Positions 60,308 through 64,000 of a DNA stretch of 64,000 nucleotides are shown here, piece by piece; within the stretch, counting starts at the first letter, position 1; each line of letters starts with the position of its first letter. Made by a program: the position numbers and the translations under genes. Location of the stretch: NCBI GenBank assembly GCA_039931615.1, contig JBDTRR010000023.1, positions 1 through 64,000 on the forward strand, read 5' to 3'. Below the pieces are notes generated by a model. The model saw nothing but the letters and a program-made list of their open reading frames with translations, did not search any database and had not been told where the DNA came from. Source of the stretch: JAHFUI01 sp039931615. Its GTDB lineage: Bacteria; Acidobacteriota; Vicinamibacteria; Vicinamibacterales; CAVVIG01.

Positions 60308-60365
60308 CCATCCCCGACACCTCGCTGCGACGGCGAACCTGAAGGATCTGACGGGCAGGGTTGTC

Positions 60366-60389
60366 GGGGACGCCTTTCAAGGCGTCCCC
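60366..60389. repeat. Perfect hairpin GGGGACGCCTT-TC-AAGGCGTCCCC
   Basis: Eleven-base arms with a two-base centre, 38 nt before the lipA ATG. It could terminate upstream transcription or be another dispersed palindrome. It is not followed by a U-tract. Confidence 0.6.
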
Positions 60390-60427
60390 AGACCGGGACG
60401 GTCGACGTGCTACGATCGTCAGTCCCC

Positions 60428-61333
60428 ATGGCTACGATCGTTCCGCTGACTGTCGTCAAACCCCGCGAGCCGAAGCCGGACTGGCTGAAGGTCCGCGCGC
60501 CCGGGTCGCCGAGCTATCTGCGCCTCAAGGGGCTGATGCAGGACCTCAACCTCCATACGGTCTGCGAGGAAGCGCGCTGTCCCAACATCGGCGAGTGCTG
60601 GAACCACGGCACGGCGACCTTCATGATCCTCGGCGACGTCTGCACCCGCGCCTGCTCGTACTGCGCGGTCGCACACGGCCGGCCGGGTGCGGTCGACGCC
60701 GCTGAACCGGAGCGGGTCGCCCACGCCATCCGGACCCTCGGCCTCAACTACGTCGTCATCACCTCGGTCGACCGCGACGACCTGCCCGACGGCGGCGCCT
60801 CGATCTTCGCCGAAACGATTCGCCGGACCCGCGCCGGCCTGACCGCGTGCCGGATCGAAGTGCTGATACCTGATTTCCAGGGCCGCGAAGCGCCGCTGCA
60901 CGCGGTACTCGATGCCGGCCCCGACGTGTTGAATCACAACACGGAGACCGTGCCGCGGCTCTACCGGATGGCCCGCTCCGGCGGCCGCTACGCCCGGACG
61001 CTGGAGCTGCTCGACCGATCACGCCGCTACGCGCCGAACATCCCGACCAAGACCGGCGTCATGGTCGGCCTGGGCGAGACGCACGACGAGCTGGTCGACA
61101 CCTTCGCCGATCTCCGACGCGTCGGGTGCGGCATCCTGACCATCGGCCAGTACCTCCGGCCGTCCAGCGGTCACGCGGCGATGGTCCGCTACTACCATCC
61201 CGACGAGTTTCGCGCGCTCAAGCAGATCGCGCTGGAACTGGGATTCGTCCACGTCGAATCCGGTCCGCTCGTCCGCAGCTCCTATCATGCCCACGAAACT
61301 GCGGACGCCTACCAGGCGGCAGCGCGCTCCTGA
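60428..61333 (+). CDS. lipA: Lipoyl synthase
   Basis: A 301-residue radical SAM enzyme inserting two sulfurs into octanoyl groups on E2 or GcvH. The auxiliary cluster Cys motif is CEEARCPNIGEC (~39-50); the radical SAM motif is CTRACSYC (~69-76). The conserved C-terminal RSSYHAHE (Ser ligand of the auxiliary cluster) is present. Length typical. ATG 60428 lies 11 nt after TACGAT. It lies close to the lpdA-E2 genes, which use the lipoate. Confidence 0.95.
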   Translation: MATIVPLTVVKPREPKPDWLKVRAPGSPSYLRLKGLMQDLNLHTVCEEARCPNIGECWNHGTATFMILGDVCTRACSYCAVAHGRPGAVDAAEPERVAHAIRTLGLNYVVITSVDRDDLPDGGASIFAETIRRTRAGLTACRIEVLIPDFQGREAPLHAVLDAGPDVLNHNTETVPRLYRMARSGGRYARTLELLDRSRRYAPNIPTKTGVMVGLGETHDELVDTFADLRRVGCGILTIGQYLRPSSGHAAMVRYYHPDEFRALKQIALELGFVHVESGPLVRSSYHAHETADAYQAAARS

Positions 61334-61368
61334 TTAAAGCAACATAAACGCGCCCTTCGCCACCGAAG

Positions 61369-61384
61369 TCGACAGATTTGTCGA
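61369..61384. repeat. Palindrome TCGACA-GATT-TGTCGA
   Basis: A perfect six-base inverted repeat, 36 nt after the lipA stop. It lies in the 293-nt gap before the small gene. It may be a regulator-binding site; no T-tract follows. Confidence 0.45.
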
Positions 61385-61559
61385 TATCCCCTCATTCAGG
61401 CAGGTTGCGGGCGCGACTCGCCAGTAACGGCTCGAACTTTTCTGTAAAGCGCCACGCCAAAACTGTCGCACCTGCCAGCCGCCGTGGACCCCCTGAGACA
61501 CCGGCAGCGAAAAATGCTCAGGATTTCCGTCCGATTGACCTCGCGGCCAGACCGCGCGC

Positions 61560-61575
61560 TGGCCTGCCTCTTGCT
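61560..61575 (+). promoter_or_regulatory. Good sigma-54 promoter candidate
   Basis: TGGCCTGCCTCTTGCT aligns to TGGCACGN4TTGCW with only two mismatches, both in the less critical AC of the -24 region; the GG (-24) and GC (-12) are in register. It lies 51 nt before the ATG at 61627. Confidence 0.5.
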
Positions 61576-61626
61576 ATGAGGCGTTCGCGGCGGCGTGGTC
61601 ATCGCCGCAGTCGAGAAAGAGGCAAT

Positions 61627-61821
61627 ATGGAATTCGAAGCCGTTCTTCGTCGCGTCCGTTCCGAGTTCGTGGAGATGCCGGGCCTGCGGGTGACGCCAGC
61701 GCAGGCGACCCGCTTGTGGGGCCTCGAAGGCGACGCCTGTCAGAAGGTGATCAAGGCGCTGATCGATGCGTCGTTCCTGCGCTGGACACCGGCTGGAGCC
61801 GTGACACGGGCTGAATCCTGA
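61627..61821 (+). CDS. 64-residue winged-helix-like small protein
   Basis: A small protein, MEFEAVLRRVRSEFVEMPG... then LRVTPAQATRLWGLEGDACQ and VIKALIDASFLRWTPAGAVTR. The pattern helix-loop-helix with ARLWGL-like turn, then ALIDASFLRWTPAG wing, fits a minimal winged-helix DNA-binding module. An AGAAAGAGG ribosome site precedes ATG 61627, and a sigma-54 promoter candidate lies at 61560. It is convergent with lpdA. Function is not known. Confidence 0.6.
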   Translation: MEFEAVLRRVRSEFVEMPGLRVTPAQATRLWGLEGDACQKVIKALIDASFLRWTPAGAVTRAES

Positions 61822-61912
61822 GGGAGGTCCGGAGCGTCGTCCCCGCCGCACCGGGCTGAAGTGGCGGCGACGCTCCGTTCGTCCGCCGCTTCTCTCTGCG
61901 CGTGGCCGACCG

Positions 61913-63361
61913 TCAGCTCTTCGCTTCGGACTTCTTCCTGATCGGCCGATAAACGTGGGTCGCCTGGCCGTAGAAGACCTCGGCCGACTCCATCACGGTT
62001 TCCGTGAGCGTGGGGTGCGGGTGGATGGTCAGCTTCATGTCGGCCGCGGTGGCGCCCATTTCGATCGCCAGGGTCCCTTCCGCGATCAGCTCGCCGGCGC
62101 CGGCGCCGACGATGCCGACCCCGAGCACCCGGCCGGTGTCCGGATCGAGAACCAGCTTGGTCAGACCGTCCAGCCGATCGATTGAGATGGCCCGGCCCGA
62201 CGCGGCCCACGGAAACCTGGCGATCGCGACGTGCCGCTGTTCCTTCGCCGCCTGCGTCTCGGTGAGACCGCACCAGGCGATCTCGGGATCGGTGAAGACG
62301 ACTGCCGGAATCGCCAGCGGTTCAAAGGCGACGTTCTCGCCGACGATCACCTCCACCGCGGTCCGTCCTTCGTGCGACGCCTTGTGCGCCAGCATCGGCT
62401 CGCCGACGACGTCGCCGATCGCGAAGATCGACGGCTCCTCCGTCCGGCGCTGCCCGTCGACGAGGATGAAGCCGCGGCGATCGACCGTGACGGCGGTGCG
62501 ATCGAGACCGGGAATATCCGAATTGGGCCGCCGGCCGACGGCCACCAGCACGTTGTCGAACAGCTGATCAGGCTCCGTCACGCCGGCCCCTTCGAGCGTG
62601 ACGCGAATCCCGTCCGGCCCGGCGGTCATCCGTGCGACCTTGGTGTCGAGCAGCACGGCCTTCACGGTCTGGCCGATCCGCCTGGCCAGGACGTCGACGA
62701 GATCGCGGTCGGCGCCAGGCAGCAGACCGGACGTCATTTCGACGATGGTCACCTCGCTGCCGAGCGTGGCGTAGACGCTGCCCAGCTCCAGGCCGATGTA
62801 GCCGCCCCCGACCACCAGCAGCCGGTTCGGCACGCGCGGCAGATCGAGCGCCGCCGTCGAATCCCAGACCCGGTCACTGTCGATCGACAGCCCGGGCACG
62901 CTAACTGGCCGCGAGCCGGTGGCCAGGATTGCGTGATCGAAGCGCACCGTCTCGGTCGCGCCGTCGGCCAGGGCGACACTCAGGTTGTGCGGGTCGACAA
63001 TCTCGGCCAGGCCCTTCAGATAGCGCACCTTGCGATGCTTGACGAGCTGCCCGGTCCCGCCGGTCAGCCGTCCGACCACCGAGTTCTTGAAGGCGCGCAG
63101 CTTGTCGAGATTGATCGTCGGCTCGCCGAAGTCGACGCCCCACGCCGCGGCGTGGCGCGACTCGGCAACCACCTTGGCGACATGCAGCAGCGCCTTGGAT
63201 GGGATGCAGCCGCGGTAGACGCACACGCCGCCCGGGTTGTCCTCCGGATCGATCAGGACGACCTGCAGGCCGAGATCCGCCGCCAGGAACGCCGCGGCGT
63301 ATCCACCGGGGCCGCCGCCGACGACTGCGAGTTGCGTCGCGATTGAGGGGGTGAGACTCAT
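61913..63361 (-). CDS. lpdA: Dihydrolipoyl dehydrogenase (E3)
   Basis: A 482-residue FAD/NAD disulfide oxidoreductase. FAD motif LAVVGGGPGGYAAAF (~11-25), redox pair C47-x4-C52 in GGVCVYRGCIPSK, NAD motif LLVVGGGYIGLELGSVYATLG, FAIGDVV, and the C-terminal HPHPTLTE with catalytic His. The usual GGTCLNVGC is changed to GGVCVYRGC, a variant also seen in other E3s. ATG overlaps the E2 stop (ATGA). Part of a 2-oxoacid dehydrogenase operon. Confidence 0.94.
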   Translation of the reverse strand: MSLTPSIATQLAVVGGGPGGYAAAFLAADLGLQVVLIDPEDNPGGVCVYRGCIPSKALLHVAKVVAESRHAAAWGVDFGEPTINLDKLRAFKNSVVGRLTGGTGQLVKHRKVRYLKGLAEIVDPHNLSVALADGATETVRFDHAILATGSRPVSVPGLSIDSDRVWDSTAALDLPRVPNRLLVVGGGYIGLELGSVYATLGSEVTIVEMTSGLLPGADRDLVDVLARRIGQTVKAVLLDTKVARMTAGPDGIRVTLEGAGVTEPDQLFDNVLVAVGRRPNSDIPGLDRTAVTVDRRGFILVDGQRRTEEPSIFAIGDVVGEPMLAHKASHEGRTAVEVIVGENVAFEPLAIPAVVFTDPEIAWCGLTETQAAKEQRHVAIARFPWAASGRAISIDRLDGLTKLVLDPDTGRVLGVGIVGAGAGELIAEGTLAIEMGATAADMKLTIHPHPTLTETVMESAEVFYGQATHVYRPIRKKSEAKS

Positions 63362-64000
63362 CCGTGCAACAACAAAAGAAAGGGTTGCTCCAGCGCTTCG
63401 ATGATCCAGCGGAGGAAACGGATGCCGTCGGCGCCGTCCACGACCCGGTGATCATAGGACAGCGACAGCGGCAGCATCAGGCGCGGCACGAATTGCGTTC
63501 CCTGGTAGACCGGCTCCATCCGGGCGCGCGAGATGCCGAGCACTCCGACTTCGGGGGTGTTGACGATCGGAGTGAACGCGGTGCCGCCGATGCCGCCAAG
63601 GTTCGAGATGCTGAAGCAGCCGCCCTGCATCTCGTCGAGGCCGAGCTTCCGATTGCGCGCCTTCTCGGACAGCTGCGACAGCTCGACGGCGAGCTGAATG
63701 ATGCTCTTGGTGTCGGCATCGCGGATCACCGGCACCAGCAGGCCGCGGTCGGTATCGACGGCGACGCCGATGTGGACGTACTGCTTCTGGATGATCTCTT
63801 CCGCCGCCATGTCGATCGAGACGTTGAACTGCGGGAACGCCCGCAATGCTGCGGCGACCACTTTCACGGCAATCGCCGTGAACGTCAAATTGCCGCCGGC
63901 CGCCTCCACCTGCTTCGCGTAGTGCTTGCGCAGCTCTTCGATTGCCGTCACGTCCGCCAGGTCGTGCTGCGTGACGTGTGGAATGGTGGTCCAGGCGGCG
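63358..64000 (-). CDS. 2-oxoacid dehydrogenase E2 (acyltransferase), C-terminal part
   Basis: The right edge cuts the gene; the visible ~213 residues are the catalytic domain only. IPHVTQHDLADVTAIEELRK, NVSIDMAAEEIIQKQYVHIGVAVDTDRGLLVPVI, GGCFSISNLGGIGGTAFTPI, and the active site SYDHRVVDGADG confirm a dihydrolipoyl acyltransferase, more like the pyruvate type. The frame is open to the window end, so lipoyl and E1/E3-binding domains should lie beyond it. It uses lipoate made by LipA and is reoxidised by LpdA. Confidence 0.93.
   Translation of the reverse strand, partial: AAWTTIPHVTQHDLADVTAIEELRKHYAKQVEAAGGNLTFTAIAVKVVAAALRAFPQFNVSIDMAAEEIIQKQYVHIGVAVDTDRGLLVPVIRDADTKSIIQLAVELSQLSEKARNRKLGLDEMQGGCFSISNLGGIGGTAFTPIVNTPEVGVLGISRARMEPVYQGTQFVPRLMLPLSLSYDHRVVDGADGIRFLRWIIEALEQPFLLLLHG

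Noticed and set aside
61913..63361. Mercuric reductase or glutathione reductase instead of E3
   Set aside because: No MerA-type C-terminal CC or N-terminal HMA domain; the gene overlaps an E2 acyltransferase and has the HPHPTLTE motif of E3.

Overview
The window is GC-rich, densely coding, non-phage bacterial chromosome. I read it as Acidobacteriota, most likely class Vicinamibacteria. The reasons are a large Oar-like TonB-dependent receptor with an N-terminal carboxypeptidase-regulatory domain, many secreted c-type cytochromes and cupredoxins, a DUF5777 beta-barrel, MacB/FtsX-type exporters and ECF sigma/anti-sigma genes. The taxonomic call is inference. I saw no rRNA, tRNA, CRISPR array, IS transposase, integrase or prophage gene.

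Layout. 1-4 kb, mostly minus strand: an outer-membrane protein fragment, a KGG stress protein, YggX, an ATP-grasp enzyme and a B12-type radical SAM protein with a CCAEP tail. 4-12 kb: a POT peptide transporter, a stand-alone LigD phosphoesterase domain, a Tat-exported HAD hydrolase, YvcK, then a four-gene plus-strand run ending in TPM, LemA and a PH-domain/di-haem cytochrome fusion. 12-20 kb: penicillin acylase, DinB, YheT-like hydrolase, DUF72, a CusF-SCO copper chaperone and small secreted or zinc-ribbon proteins. 20-26 kb: an acyl-lipid desaturase attached to a MacAB-type export operon (adaptor, ATPase, two permeases). 26-34 kb: ECF sigma factor, anti-sigma factor and TlpA thioredoxin; a 1071-residue metalloprotease/propeller/outer-membrane-barrel fusion; a thioesterase; and a TPR plus double aspartic protease. 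34-35 kb: an isolated ferredoxin-nuoB-nuoI cluster. 35-43 kb: porin, cupredoxin, histidine kinase and sigma-54 activator, followed by cytochrome lipoprotein, DUF5777 barrel, cupredoxin and cytochrome c'. 43-50 kb: YncE-like propeller, TonB receptor, BNR propeller, Cys/His-rich protein and an outer-membrane barrel. 50-53 kb: an MgtE-like CBS sensor with an NRAMP-type transporter lacking the transition-metal methionine. 53-64 kb: di-haem peroxidase, an SLOG-like protein divergent from a zinc-ribbon protein, an HI0933-type flavoprotein, a dynamin-like GTPase, TetR, lipA, a small gene with a good sigma-54 promoter, lpdA and a partial E2.

Two window-wide patterns stand out. First, at least a dozen genes carry a TAnnnT -10 element 5-8 nt before the start codon with no Shine-Dalgarno, which suggests leaderless mRNAs; several divergent pairs share one symmetric -10. 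Second, short palindromic elements of several families are scattered through the intergenic spaces, and one appears to lie in frame inside the radical SAM gene.
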